DNA of 14,113 bases from JAVWGW01 sp036655915 (GTDB taxonomy: Bacteria; Actinomycetota; Coriobacteriia; Coriobacteriales; Eggerthellaceae): NCBI GenBank assembly GCA_036655915.1, contig JAVVPE010000038.1, forward strand, positions 1 through 14,113. The letters run 5' to 3'. Below the pieces are notes generated by a model. That model ran no database searches and was not told the origin of the DNA. It saw nothing but the letters and a program-made list of their open reading frames with translations. The position numbers were made by a program, and so were the translations under genes. The number at the start of each line of letters is the position of its first letter. Within the stretch, counting starts at the first letter, position 1. This document shows, piece after piece, positions 1 through 7,457 of the stretch.

Positions 1-803
1 TGGATTACCATCCCGAAGAATTAGCGATCGTGCAACAGCGCATAGCTGCCTTACAGGGGCTCATGCGCAGCTTCGGTCCGAGTATGGAAGAGGTATTCGT
101 TCACCGTGAGCAATCAGCTAATTTGATCGCGCTTGTCGATGATTCTCGGGGTTTTATCGACGATGCTCTGCGTGCGGTTCAGGTGACGGAGCAGGCCTTG
201 CTAGAAGCGTCGCAGGTTTTGAGCGCGGCGCGAGCTTGTGCAGCACCGCGCTTTGCCCAAGAGGTGTGCGCGCAGATGGCGCGTTTGGAAATGGGCACAA
301 CCGAACTGGTGGTTGAGCTGACTTCTCTCGATCGGGGCGCATGGACGAAGTCTGGTCCTGACCACGTGGAATTTATGTTTCGGGCAGGCGCCGGTATGCA
401 GGCGCGTCCGCTGGCTCGCATCGCTTCAGGTGGCGAGGTCAGTCGCGTTATGTTGGCTATCAAGGTGGTGTTGGGTCAGGTCGATGAAGTGGCCACGCTT
501 GTGTTTGACGAAGTGGATGCAGGGGTGGGCGGTGCCACGGCGGTGGCCTTGGCCGAAGTGCTTGCCGATTTAGCCCAAACGCACCAACTTATCGTGGTTA
601 CTCACCTGGCGCAGGTTGCGGTTGCAGCGGATGCCCACTACAAAGTGGAAAAACGCCAGGCGGCTGCCGGGGCACCCGAAACCTGCCTGAAAGCTCTTGC
701 CCCCGACGATCGCGTGGCAGAAATTGCCCGCATGCTTTCGGGCGACACTTCGCAAGCTTCACTTGAGCATGCCCGCGCCTTGCTTGCCCATAAAAGGGCG
801 TAG
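1..803 (+). CDS. recN: DNA repair protein RecN, C-terminal part (5' end outside window)
   Basis: RecN is an SMC-like ATPase that acts on DNA double-strand breaks during recombinational repair. The frame is open from base 3, so the gene is cut by the window edge and only about the last 266 codons are present. Visible features are the end of the coiled coil (Glu/Ala/Gln-rich, roughly 30-300), the ABC signature SGGEVSR at 426-446, Walker B plus D-loop TLVFDEVDAGVGG from 495, and the H-loop region LIVVTHLAQVA near 590. The spacing and wording of these motifs are those of RecN rather than SMC, SbcC or RecF. The usual FDE(I/V)DTGISG-type D-loop reads FDEVDAGVGG, a mild variation. The gene ends in TAG with no clear terminator behind it. 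The N-terminal Walker A half lies upstream and cannot be checked. Confidence 0.95.
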   Translation, partial: DYHPEELAIVQQRIAALQGLMRSFGPSMEEVFVHREQSANLIALVDDSRGFIDDALRAVQVTEQALLEASQVLSAARACAAPRFAQEVCAQMARLEMGTTELVVELTSLDRGAWTKSGPDHVEFMFRAGAGMQARPLARIASGGEVSRVMLAIKVVLGQVDEVATLVFDEVDAGVGGATAVALAEVLADLAQTHQLIVVTHLAQVAVAADAHYKVEKRQAAAGAPETCLKALAPDDRVAEIARMLSGDTSQASLEHARALLAHKRA

Positions 804-872
804 GTTGCTGCTTTATTCCTAGGTGGGTTATTGCTCTTTTTGCTCTTTTGGGAGGGATGGCGCTATTTCCTC

Positions 873-901
873 TTGCGCAAAGGCGCGGATTTGTCTACTA
901 T
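873..901 (+). promoter_or_regulatory. Candidate sigma70-type promoter for tal-rho
   Basis: TTGCGC (873-878) and TACTAT (896-901) are separated by exactly 17 bases, giving a plausible -35/-10 pair. Transcription would start near 908 and leave a leader of about 110 nt before the GTG start of the transaldolase gene. It lies in the 217-bp gap after recN, where no gene is credible. The leader also holds two CCATGG palindromes (984-989 and 994-999) just before the ribosome binding site, which could form a small 6-bp hairpin. The assignment rests on consensus and spacing only. Confidence 0.4.
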
Positions 902-1008
902 GACCTCAGATAAGTTCTCGTTCATTTCCGTGAAAGAAAGCCCATTTTCACACATCCCATTATATGTAAGGCATTTGCACGCCCATGGCCTATCCATGGC
1001 TTGCGCTG

Positions 1009-1020
1009 AAGGAGGAACAG
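1009..1020 (+). promoter_or_regulatory. Ribosome binding site that sets the GTG start of the transaldolase gene
   Basis: AAGGAGGA lies a few bases before GTG at 1021. It favours that start over an upstream in-frame ATG at 985, which has no Shine-Dalgarno sequence. The ATG would add 12 residues ahead of the family-typical N-terminus MKFFLDTA. Confidence 0.8.
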
Positions 1021-1701
1021 GTGAAATTCTTTTTGGACACCGCCGATCTTGCTGAAATCGAAGAGGCGGCAAGTTGGGGTGCGCTCGCGGGCGTTACCAC
1101 GAACCCGACGCTGTATGCGCGCATAGGGGGCAAGCTTTCCGATTTCCATAATCATATCGCTCGCATTTGCGCCTTGGTTGACGGGCCGGTTTCGGCTGAA
1201 AGTGTCGCTATGACGCGCGATGAAATTGTGCGCGACGGCCGCGAGTTGGCGGCAATCGCCCCCAACGTTGTCGTGAAGGTTCCCACTATGATTGAAGGTT
1301 TGGCTGCCACGCGTACCTTGGCTGATGAAGGCATCGCCGTCAACATGACGCTGTGTTTTTCTGTGCCGCAAGCGCTGATGGCCGCACGTGCAGGAGCCCG
1401 TTACATCAGCCCGTTTGTGGGGCGTTTTGACGATATTTCCGAAGACGGATTAGAGCAGCTGGAAAACGTCGTGTGCGCCCTTGGCAACTACGATTTCACC
1501 GCCAGCACCGTGGGTGGGCAACAGATTGAAATTATTGCGGCATCCATCCGCAGCGCAAACCACGTAACCCAATCGGCCCTGATGGGTGCCGATATTGCTA
1601 CGGTTCCGTTTGGTGTATTGAAGAAAATGGTGCAGCATCCCTTAACCGATCGCGGACTTGAATCCTTCATGAAGGATTGGGAGAAGGTTCAAAACGCATG
1701 A
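1021..1701 (+). CDS. tal: Small transaldolase (TalC/FSA family)
   Basis: This 226-residue protein belongs to the single-domain transaldolase / fructose-6-phosphate aldolase family, a cytosolic TIM-barrel class I aldolase of the non-oxidative pentose phosphate pathway. The start MKFFLDTA, Asp6, Thr26/Asn28 in GVTTNPT, Schiff-base Lys86 in VVKVPT, SPFVGRFDD near 130-138 and the C-terminal HPLTDRGLESFMKDWEK are all family hallmarks. Two positions separate the subfamilies. The position of E. coli FSA Gln59 is Glu60 here (GPVSAE), and FSA Tyr131 is Phe132 (SPFVGR). Both match transaldolases, so I prefer transaldolase over FSA activity. The gene starts at GTG behind a strong AAGGAGG. Its TGA stop overlaps the ATG of rho (ATGA at 1698-1701), which implies translational coupling. 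Its position directly before rho is unusual. Confidence 0.9.
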   Translation: MKFFLDTADLAEIEEAASWGALAGVTTNPTLYARIGGKLSDFHNHIARICALVDGPVSAESVAMTRDEIVRDGRELAAIAPNVVVKVPTMIEGLAATRTLADEGIAVNMTLCFSVPQALMAARAGARYISPFVGRFDDISEDGLEQLENVVCALGNYDFTASTVGGQQIEIIAASIRSANHVTQSALMGADIATVPFGVLKKMVQHPLTDRGLESFMKDWEKVQNA

Positions 1702-3692
1702 GCCAAGATGAAGAAGTAAGCAAGTCGGAAGCAGCAGTGTTAGCGCCTACGAAAACAACAGTGCGTCGTCGCAGGTCAACTGCTGATAAGGCCGCAGAAG
1801 GGGCTGAGGCTGCCCCCAAGCCGGTGCGCACCAAAAAACCTCTGATGCAGCCGACGCGCGTTAAGGCGATGCCCGCGGAAGAAGGGGTGCCCGCACAAGA
1901 CCCCGACGCAAAACCCACGCGCCGCCGCGCCGCAGCTAAGCCCGCCAGTGAGGAAGCTGCTGCACCGGCAACACCTGCGACGCCAAAGCCTGCGCGCGCC
2001 AAAGCGACTGCTGCTAAGACGACGGCGCACAAGAAGGCTGCCGCTCAAAAATTGCCTGCTGAAGCACCTGCGAAGGCAGAAAAACCTGCGCCGGCACCAG
2101 AGGTTTCGCCCGTGCAACCACAGCAGCGCTTCGATCAGGAATCCGCGCCCGCAAAGCCTTCCGCGCACCGCGCTTCCACACAGCGCTCCAGTCAGCAGAA
2201 TGCCCCTTCGCGCAACAATAACAATGCGTCGCGTAACAACAATGGCCATTCTGCCAACAATCGCCCTTCAAACAATGGTAGCCGCGATGGTTCTGCAAAC
2301 AACAACCATCGGCGCCAGCGCCGCCCCTACCAAAACAATAATGGCGGCACCAATAATGGCGGCACCAACAACAGTAATAGAAACAGCAATCGTGAGCCTG
2401 TGGTGCCACAGACCACGCGCGAAGCTTTGAACGAATTAAAAGTAGCCGATTTACGCGCCAAGGCCGTCGAGTTGAGCGTTGAAGCTGCAGGTCTTAAGAA
2501 GGCAGACCTGGTTGAAGTCGTTTTTGCCGCAAGCATGAAGGCTGAAGGCTTTGTTGATGTCGAAGGCATCCTTGATATTTTGGCTGACGGCTATGGTTTT
2601 TTGCGCACGCAGGGATATTTGCCGGGCGAATCCGATGTGTATGTGGGGCTTTCCACCATTCGTCGCAACGGCTTGCGCAAGGGCGATTATGTGGTTGGTC
2701 GCGTGCGTCCTGCGCGCGATAACGAAAAATACGCCGCGGTGCAAAAGCTTGTTTCCGTCAATAAAATTCCCGTTGATGCGCTGGGCAAACGCCCTCGCTT
2801 TGCCGACCTAACGCCTATTTTCCCCGATCAGCGCCTGCTTATGGAACACGGCAAAAGCGCTATCACGGCGCGCGTGATCGATTTGGCGGCACCTATTGGC
2901 AAGGGTCAGCGCGGGCTGATTGTGTCGCCTCCTAAGGCCGGTAAAACCACTATTCTCAAAGATATCGCGGCCGCCATTTCGGCCAATAATCCCGAAGTGC
3001 ACCTGATGTGCCTGCTGGTGGATGAACGCCCCGAAGAAGTGACCGATATGGAGCGCTCCATCAAGGGCGAGGTTATTTCTTCCACCTTTGATATGCCCTG
3101 CGAAAACCACATTGCCGTGGCAGAAATGGTGGTGGAACGTGCAAAACGCCTGGTAGAGTGTGGCGAAGATGTCGTTATCCTGCTTGATTCGCTCACGCGT
3201 TTGGCGCGCGCTTACAATCTTGCGCAGCCTGCCAGTGGCCGTATCCTTTCCGGTGGCGTTGATTCTACGGCGCTTTATCCGCCCAAGCGCTTTTTGGGTG
3301 CCGCGCGCAACATCGAAGGCGGTGGCAGCTTGACCATTTTGGCTTCGGCGCTTATCGACACCGGCTCGAAAATGGACGAAGTTATCTTTGAAGAATTCAA
3401 GGGCACGGGCAATATGGAACTCAAGCTCGACCGCAATTTGGCTGACCGTCGCATATTCCCCGCGATCGACCCGGTTTCTTCGGGCACGCGCAAGGAAGAC
3501 TTGCTGCTTGACCCGCAGGAAGCCCCCCTTATCTGGGCGGTGCGTCGTATTCTTGCGAACATGAACAGCACCGAACGCGCGATGGACATGTTGATAAAAT
3601 CGCTCAAGCAAACCGATACGAACCAAGAATTTCTTTTACGCACGGCAAAAAAGGCTCAGGGCCGACGCAGTGATGAAAGCCTTGATTTATAG
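1698..3692 (+). CDS. rho: Transcription termination factor Rho with long disordered N-terminal insert
   Basis: Rho is the hexameric RNA-dependent ATPase that ends transcription of untranslated RNA. From ATG 1698 it has 664 residues, against about 420 in E. coli. Residues 1-165 are Ala/Lys/Pro/Arg-rich. Residues 169-232 are extremely Asn-rich with Arg and Gly. The Rho_N helical domain lies at about 238-281 and the cold-shock RNA-binding domain at about 285-357. Walker A SPPKAGKTT is at 410-418 and Walker B DVVILLDSLTRLARAYN at 491-507, followed by Q-loop SGGVDSTALYPPKRF (518-532) and the R-loop region KGTGNMELKLDR (568-579). All catalytic motifs look intact. An in-frame TTG at 1677 would add 7 residues, but ATG 1698 overlaps the transaldolase stop and has GGGAGAAGG 10 bases upstream. 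Extended N-termini are known in actinobacterial Rho; the Asn-rich block resembles prion-like Rho inserts. Confidence 0.97.
   Translation: MSQDEEVSKSEAAVLAPTKTTVRRRRSTADKAAEGAEAAPKPVRTKKPLMQPTRVKAMPAEEGVPAQDPDAKPTRRRAAAKPASEEAAAPATPATPKPARAKATAAKTTAHKKAAAQKLPAEAPAKAEKPAPAPEVSPVQPQQRFDQESAPAKPSAHRASTQRSSQQNAPSRNNNNASRNNNGHSANNRPSNNGSRDGSANNNHRRQRRPYQNNNGGTNNGGTNNSNRNSNREPVVPQTTREALNELKVADLRAKAVELSVEAAGLKKADLVEVVFAASMKAEGFVDVEGILDILADGYGFLRTQGYLPGESDVYVGLSTIRRNGLRKGDYVVGRVRPARDNEKYAAVQKLVSVNKIPVDALGKRPRFADLTPIFPDQRLLMEHGKSAITARVIDLAAPIGKGQRGLIVSPPKAGKTTILKDIAAAISANNPEVHLMCLLVDERPEEVTDMERSIKGEVISSTFDMPCENHIAVAEMVVERAKRLVECGEDVVILLDSLTRLARAYNLAQPASGRILSGGVDSTALYPPKRFLGAARNIEGGGSLTILASALIDTGSKMDEVIFEEFKGTGNMELKLDRNLADRRIFPAIDPVSSGTRKEDLLLDPQEAPLIWAVRRILANMNSTERAMDMLIKSLKQTDTNQEFLLRTAKKAQGRRSDESLDL
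2202..2393 (+). repeat. Asn-codon-rich low-complexity tract in rho, with a 15-bp tandem duplication
   Basis: This stretch encodes Rho residues 169-232, dominated by AAC/AAT codons broken by Arg, Gly and Ser. Inside it the 15-mer AATAATGGCGGCACC occurs twice in perfect tandem (2337-2351 and 2352-2366), encoding Asn-Asn-Gly-Gly-Thr twice. Such in-frame repeats can vary in number by slippage. Confidence 0.9.
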
Positions 3693-3712
3693 CACAGAAA
3701 TAAGGAGCGAAC

Positions 3713-4792
3713 ATGGCGCAGGAAAATAATAATTGGCAGCAACAACCCGCTCAGCAGCAGCCGGTCTACAATCAGCAGCAGGCACAACCAGCTGTGGCAC
3801 CCCAGCCCCAGCCGCAGCCGGTGGCCTACGGCTATCAGCCCGTAGCGCCTGTCTATGCGCAGCCGGCCAAAAAAAGTCGCGGCTGGATCGTTGCCCTGGT
3901 GGCAATCATCTTGCTGTTTGCCACCATCATTGTGGGCACCGTGTCGTGTTCGGCCGCGCTTTCTTCCTTCGGCGGGCCTCTTGCCACGTCCCCTGCATCG
4001 GGCAGGCTTTTTTCCGATAGCGTGGGCATCATCGACATCAGCGGCACCATTCAATACGACGGCACAACGTGTTCGCCCGAAGGCCTGAAGGCGCAGCTTG
4101 ATAAAGCTGAAGACGATCCGCACATCAAGGCGGTTGTTTTGCGCGTCGATTCCGGCGGCGGTACGGCTACGGCAGGCGAAGAAATGGCCACGTATACACG
4201 TGATTTTTCCAAGCCTATCGTGGTGTCAAGCGCTTCGATGAATGCAAGCGCGGCCTACGAAATATCGTCGCAGGCAGATTATATCTACACGGCAAAAACC
4301 ACCGCTATCGGCGCCATTGGCACCGCGATGCAGGTGAGCGATTTGTCGATGCTGCTAGAAAAGCTGGGCATCAAGGTTGAAAACATCACTTCGGCCGATT
4401 CCAAAGATTCCAGTTACGGCACGCGTCCCTTAACCGAAGAAGAGCGCGCCTACTACCAAAAGCAGATCAACGATATCAATGAAACCTTCATCGAAACGGT
4501 GGCGCAGGGTCGCGGCATCACCACTGAAGAAGCCCGCGCGCTTGCCACTGGCCTTACCTTCACGGGCATGGACGCCGTAAAAAATGGCTTGGCCGATGAA
4601 ATTGGCACACTGGAAGACGCCTGTGCGAAGGCAGCCGATTTGGCGGGCATCACCGATTACGAAACGCTTTACCTGCAAGAAGAAACGCTGGACATGTCTT
4701 CGCTGCTGGGTCTTTTGGGCTCGTCGTCTTCTTCTGAAGAAAACTTGGCCGCGGCCATAAAGGAGTTGGGCATCCATGGTTCCCTTTCCTAA
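3713..4792 (+). CDS. sppA: Signal peptide peptidase SppA-type S49 serine protease, membrane-anchored
   Basis: This 359-residue S49 peptidase is predicted to degrade cleaved signal peptides or membrane-associated peptides on the outer face of the membrane. Residues 1-55 are a Gln/Pro/Ala-rich tail, presumably cytosolic. A single membrane segment spans about 57-79 (GWIVALVAIILLFATIIVG). The protease domain covers about 100-310. The substrate-binding strand reads VVLRVDSGGG (141-150). The nucleophile is probably Ser179 in MNASAAYEIS and the general base Lys231 in SADSKDSSYG. The 52-residue gap equals that of the Ser147/Lys199 dyad of B. subtilis SppA, which supports the assignment. The length fits short Gram-positive SppA. 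AAGGAG lies 5 bases before the ATG. The gene follows rho by 20 nt and its 3' end overlaps metG by 17 nt, so it is part of the same transcription unit. Residues 329-345 are Ser/Leu/Glu-rich and probably flexible. Confidence 0.9.
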   Translation: MAQENNNWQQQPAQQQPVYNQQQAQPAVAPQPQPQPVAYGYQPVAPVYAQPAKKSRGWIVALVAIILLFATIIVGTVSCSAALSSFGGPLATSPASGRLFSDSVGIIDISGTIQYDGTTCSPEGLKAQLDKAEDDPHIKAVVLRVDSGGGTATAGEEMATYTRDFSKPIVVSSASMNASAAYEISSQADYIYTAKTTAIGAIGTAMQVSDLSMLLEKLGIKVENITSADSKDSSYGTRPLTEEERAYYQKQINDINETFIETVAQGRGITTEEARALATGLTFTGMDAVKNGLADEIGTLEDACAKAADLAGITDYETLYLQEETLDMSSLLGLLGSSSSSEENLAAAIKELGIHGSLS

Positions 4793-6803
4793 TAGCAAAA
4801 TTGAGTGGCCCCACCGCGCTGTGGTGACGGCCGGCATGCCCTATGGCAACAAGCCGCTGCATTTTGGGCATATCGGTGGCGTTTTTGTGCCGGCCGATTG
4901 CTTTACGCGCTTTTTGCGCGACCGCATTGGCGAAGAAAACGTGCGCTTCATTTCGGGCACGGATTGCTTTGGTTCGCCCATCAACGAAGGGTATCGCAAG
5001 CTGGTTGAATCGGGTGAATTTGAAGGTAGCATTTCCGATTACGTGAAGCTTAATCACGATCGGCAAAAGGCTACGCTCGATGCCTATGATATTTCGCTTT
5101 CCATCTATGATGGTTCGGGCATGGGTTCCTGCGGCGATGTGCATCAGCAGATCAGCGGCTACTTTATCGAAGAGCTCTACAAAAACGGACACCTTCACAA
5201 ACGTGCGAGCTTGCAGTTCTACGATGCGAGCGCACACACCTTTTTGAACGGACGCCAGGTTGTGGGCCGGTGCCCGGTGCAGGGCTGCAAAAGCGAACAC
5301 GCCTATGCCGATGAATGCGATTTGGGTCATCAGTATGCGCCTGCCGATTTAATTGCACCGAAATCGACGCTTACCGACACCACACCCGAAATGCGTCCTG
5401 TGGAAAACTGGTATTTTGATCTTCCGGCCTTCGCGCCGCTGCTGCGCGAATATGTGGTCACACTGGGAAACGACCCTGAAGTGCGCCCCGTGGTCATCAA
5501 CACCATCAAGGAATTTTTGGTGCCGCCGGTTATCTATGTGAAAAACGACGCCTTTGATGCGTATAGTGCGCTGGCCGAAAAGCTGCCCACCCACAGCTAT
5601 CGGGAAGCCGAAAAGGGGAAGCAGAGTTTTGAAATCCAGTTCGACAACATCGATGAACGCGATGCAGCACGCGAAGTGTTAAGTGGTGCAGGCATTCGTT
5701 TTCGCACCAGCAAGGCCTTGGTGCCCTTCCGCATTTCGGGCAATATCGAGTGGGGGGTGCGCGCTCCTGTTATCGAAGGTATCGAAGGCTTGACCGTGTG
5801 GTGCTGGCCCGAAAGCCTGTGGGCACCCATTTCGTTTACTATGGCCGTCAACGATAAGATGGGTCTTCCGCGTGAAAGCTGGAAGCGCTTTTGGTGTTCT
5901 AAAGATGCCCAGGTCTATCAATTCATCGGGCAAGACAACCTGTATTTTTACGGCGTAGCGCAGCCGGCGCTTTTTGCGGCCGCCCAAGCGGGTAATACTC
6001 TTCAGATGGATCCGCCCGATGGCGTGTTGCAACAGACGAAGCTTATAGCGAACCATCATATATTGTTCGGCGATAAAAAAGCTTCTTCCTCGGGTGCCAT
6101 CAAACCGCCCAGTGCCGATGATCTGCTAAAACACTATACGCCCGAACAGTTGCGCGCCCACTTTTTGGCATTGGGGCTCGACCAGAAATCGGTGGGCTTC
6201 AAGCCAAAGCCCTACGAGCTCGACGAAAAAACGCGCAACGATTCGCGCGTGGCCGATCCGGTGCTCAAAGAAGGCGCGTTGCTGACAAACGTATTCAACC
6301 GCTTGGCACGTAGCTGCTTTTACGAAGCGCAGAAAAACTTTGACCGCTGTATGCCGCTGGGTGCTATAAGCCCTGCTGTGCAGCAGCGCGCCTTCGAGGC
6401 CATGGGTGAATACGAACGTATCATGCATCGAGTTGAACTGCATTCGATCATGTCGCTTATGGATGAATTTATCCGCTGGTCAAACAAGTATTGGAGCGAC
6501 AATATCCGCGCCGTCGAAAATGAAGGCGACGGTGCGCGTCGCCGGACTGTGCTTATCGATTGTTTCTATCTGCTGCGCGTATGTACGCTGCTTATGCATC
6601 CGATTGTGCCGGCGGGCTGCGAAAAGATTTGCGATTATCTCAGTTTCGAGTTCTCAGATTTCTTCAGCTGGAACTACGATTTTGAAAGCATGGAAGAGCT
6701 GTGCGGGGCTTCTGAACTGGAACAGGGGTGCCACCTTCTGCGCGAAGTGCCTCCACGGTTTGATTTTTTTGAAAAGCACGCCAGCCAATATCAGAAAAAA
6801 TAG
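4776..6803 (+). CDS. metG: Methionine--tRNA ligase, divergent clostridia-like subclass
   Basis: This 675-residue class I synthetase charges tRNA-Met in the cytosol. Family features include AGMPYGNKPLHFGHIGG (19-35) with HFGH as the HIGH motif, the zinc-knuckle region with Cys166, Cys171, Cys181 and His185 in place of the usual fourth Cys, and QFIGQDNLYFYG (382-393). An anticodon-binding helical domain covers about 500-660. The KMSKS loop is replaced by KASSS (435-439). Compared with E. coli MetRS there is an extra alpha/beta segment at about 256-318 before the NIEWG region, and Met-pocket positions differ (Leu13 reads Met21; the His301 region reads FYG). I recall similar sequences in clostridia, so this is probably a functional subclass and not a decayed gene. 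No C-terminal EMAP-like tRNA-binding domain is present. The start overlaps sppA by 17 nt, with AAAGGAG 10 bases upstream of the ATG. Confidence 0.92.
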   Translation: MVPFPNSKIEWPHRAVVTAGMPYGNKPLHFGHIGGVFVPADCFTRFLRDRIGEENVRFISGTDCFGSPINEGYRKLVESGEFEGSISDYVKLNHDRQKATLDAYDISLSIYDGSGMGSCGDVHQQISGYFIEELYKNGHLHKRASLQFYDASAHTFLNGRQVVGRCPVQGCKSEHAYADECDLGHQYAPADLIAPKSTLTDTTPEMRPVENWYFDLPAFAPLLREYVVTLGNDPEVRPVVINTIKEFLVPPVIYVKNDAFDAYSALAEKLPTHSYREAEKGKQSFEIQFDNIDERDAAREVLSGAGIRFRTSKALVPFRISGNIEWGVRAPVIEGIEGLTVWCWPESLWAPISFTMAVNDKMGLPRESWKRFWCSKDAQVYQFIGQDNLYFYGVAQPALFAAAQAGNTLQMDPPDGVLQQTKLIANHHILFGDKKASSSGAIKPPSADDLLKHYTPEQLRAHFLALGLDQKSVGFKPKPYELDEKTRNDSRVADPVLKEGALLTNVFNRLARSCFYEAQKNFDRCMPLGAISPAVQQRAFEAMGEYERIMHRVELHSIMSLMDEFIRWSNKYWSDNIRAVENEGDGARRRTVLIDCFYLLRVCTLLMHPIVPAGCEKICDYLSFEFSDFFSWNYDFESMEELCGASELEQGCHLLREVPPRFDFFEKHASQYQKK

Positions 6804-6824
6804 GGGCTTACGCCGTAGCGCCCC
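6803..6824 (+). terminator. Weak stem-loop after metG
   Basis: GGGGC (6803-6807, using the last base of the metG stop) can pair with GCCCC (6820-6824), with a possible inner TAC/GTA pairing. It is followed only by TTGTGAT, so any intrinsic termination would be weak. It may act as partial attenuation or RNA processing between metG and rpmE. Confidence 0.3.
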
Positions 6825-6853
6825 TTGTGATAACATTGAAAAGCTTGCCCCGT

Positions 6854-6870
6854 CTTGGTCGGAAACCAAG
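6854..6870 (+). promoter_or_regulatory. Hairpin in the rpmE leader
   Basis: CTTGGT (6854-6859) and ACCAAG (6865-6870) form a perfect 6-bp stem with the 5-base loop CGGAA, ending 7 bases before AAGGAG of rpmE. L31 genes are autoregulated at translation in some bacteria, so this could be an RNA target. That is inference from position and symmetry only. Confidence 0.35.
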
Positions 6871-6888
6871 GCAGTCTAAGGAGACCTC

Positions 6889-7344
6889 ATGAAAAAAGAT
6901 ATACATCCCAAGTACATGGATTGCACCGTCAAGTGCAGCTGCGGAAACACGTTTCAAACGCGTTCCACCGTGCCCGAGCTTAAGCTTGACATCTGCAACG
7001 CTTGCCACCCGTTCTTCACTGGCCAGCAAAAACTGATCGACACCGGCGGACGCGTTCAGCGTTTCTCCGACAAGTTCGGTGGATCTGCCATTGAAGCTGT
7101 TGCTGCTCGCGAAGCTGCCCGCAAGGCAGAACGCGCCGCTGCTGCACAAGCTGCTGAAGCCAAGAAGCACGCCGAACGCGAAGCCAAGGCTGCCGAAAAG
7201 GCCGCACGCGCTGCGAAGTTTGCCGAAAAGGCCGAAAAAGCTGCCAAGGTTGCCGAAGCTGCTCCTGCTGCTGAAGCTGCTGAAGTACCGGCTGCCGAAG
7301 AAGCTGCTGCCCCGGTTGTTGAAGCCGAAAAGGCTGCCGAATAA
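6889..7344 (+). CDS. rpmE: 50S ribosomal protein bL31, zinc-binding type, with long Ala/Lys/Glu tail
   Basis: bL31 bridges the two ribosomal subunits at the central protuberance. Residues 1-64 are a standard L31 core: MKKDIHPKYMDCTVKCSCGN, then LDICNACHPFFTGQQK and DTGGRVQRFSDKFG. Cys16, Cys18, Cys36 and Cys39 provide the four zinc ligands, with an extra Cys12, so this is the zinc-containing (C+) paralogue type. The protein has 151 residues where about 66-90 is usual. Residues 66-151 are an extension of Ala, Lys, Glu and Arg with heptad-like charged helix character, ending in Ala/Pro/Glu/Val-rich sequence. The codon pattern (GCT, GAA, AAG) continues the core's strong bias, so the tail looks native and well expressed. 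AAGGAG lies 5 bases before the ATG. A strong terminator follows 36 bases after the stop. Confidence 0.95.
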   Translation: MKKDIHPKYMDCTVKCSCGNTFQTRSTVPELKLDICNACHPFFTGQQKLIDTGGRVQRFSDKFGGSAIEAVAAREAARKAERAAAAQAAEAKKHAEREAKAAEKAARAAKFAEKAEKAAKVAEAAPAAEAAEVPAAEEAAAPVVEAEKAAE

Positions 7345-7380
7345 GCTTCGCACCAAACAAGCACAATACTTAAGCTACAA

Positions 7381-7414
7381 AAAACGACCCACCGGATTTC
7401 TGGTGGGTCGTTTT
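7381..7414. terminator. Strong, probably bidirectional intrinsic terminator
   Basis: A perfect 13-bp inverted repeat, AAAACGACCCACC (7381-7393) and GGTGGGTCGTTTT (7402-7414), encloses an 8-base loop. The + strand transcript ends the stem with a T-run. The A-run at about 7379-7384 gives the same on the - strand. It lies between rpmE (+) and the solute-binding protein gene (-), which converge, so it can serve both. Confidence 0.88.
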
Positions 7415-7457
7415 CATGTGTGTGCTGCTATCTGCAAAAAACGGGTAGGGTGGGCGC

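Noticed and set aside
831..1055. Small frame in the recN-transaldolase gap
   Set aside because: No ribosome binding site, overlaps the transaldolase start in another frame, and contains the best promoter candidate of the gap.
1677..1697. TTG start for rho 7 codons upstream
   Set aside because: ATG 1698 with ATGA overlap and better Shine-Dalgarno spacing is preferred.
2808..3626. Long open frame on the minus strand (272 codons) opposite rho
   Set aside because: It lies wholly within the conserved Rho ATPase domain, matches no family I know, and arises from codon bias on the coding strand.
3935..3955. Possible lipobox (GTVSC) in SppA at Cys79
   Set aside because: The -3 position is Thr and the segment is preceded by a 55-residue hydrophilic tail, so a plain membrane anchor is more likely.
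4650..5330. 226-codon minus-strand frame opposite metG
   Set aside because: Shadow of the conserved MetRS catalytic domain, with no ribosome binding site or recognisable domain.
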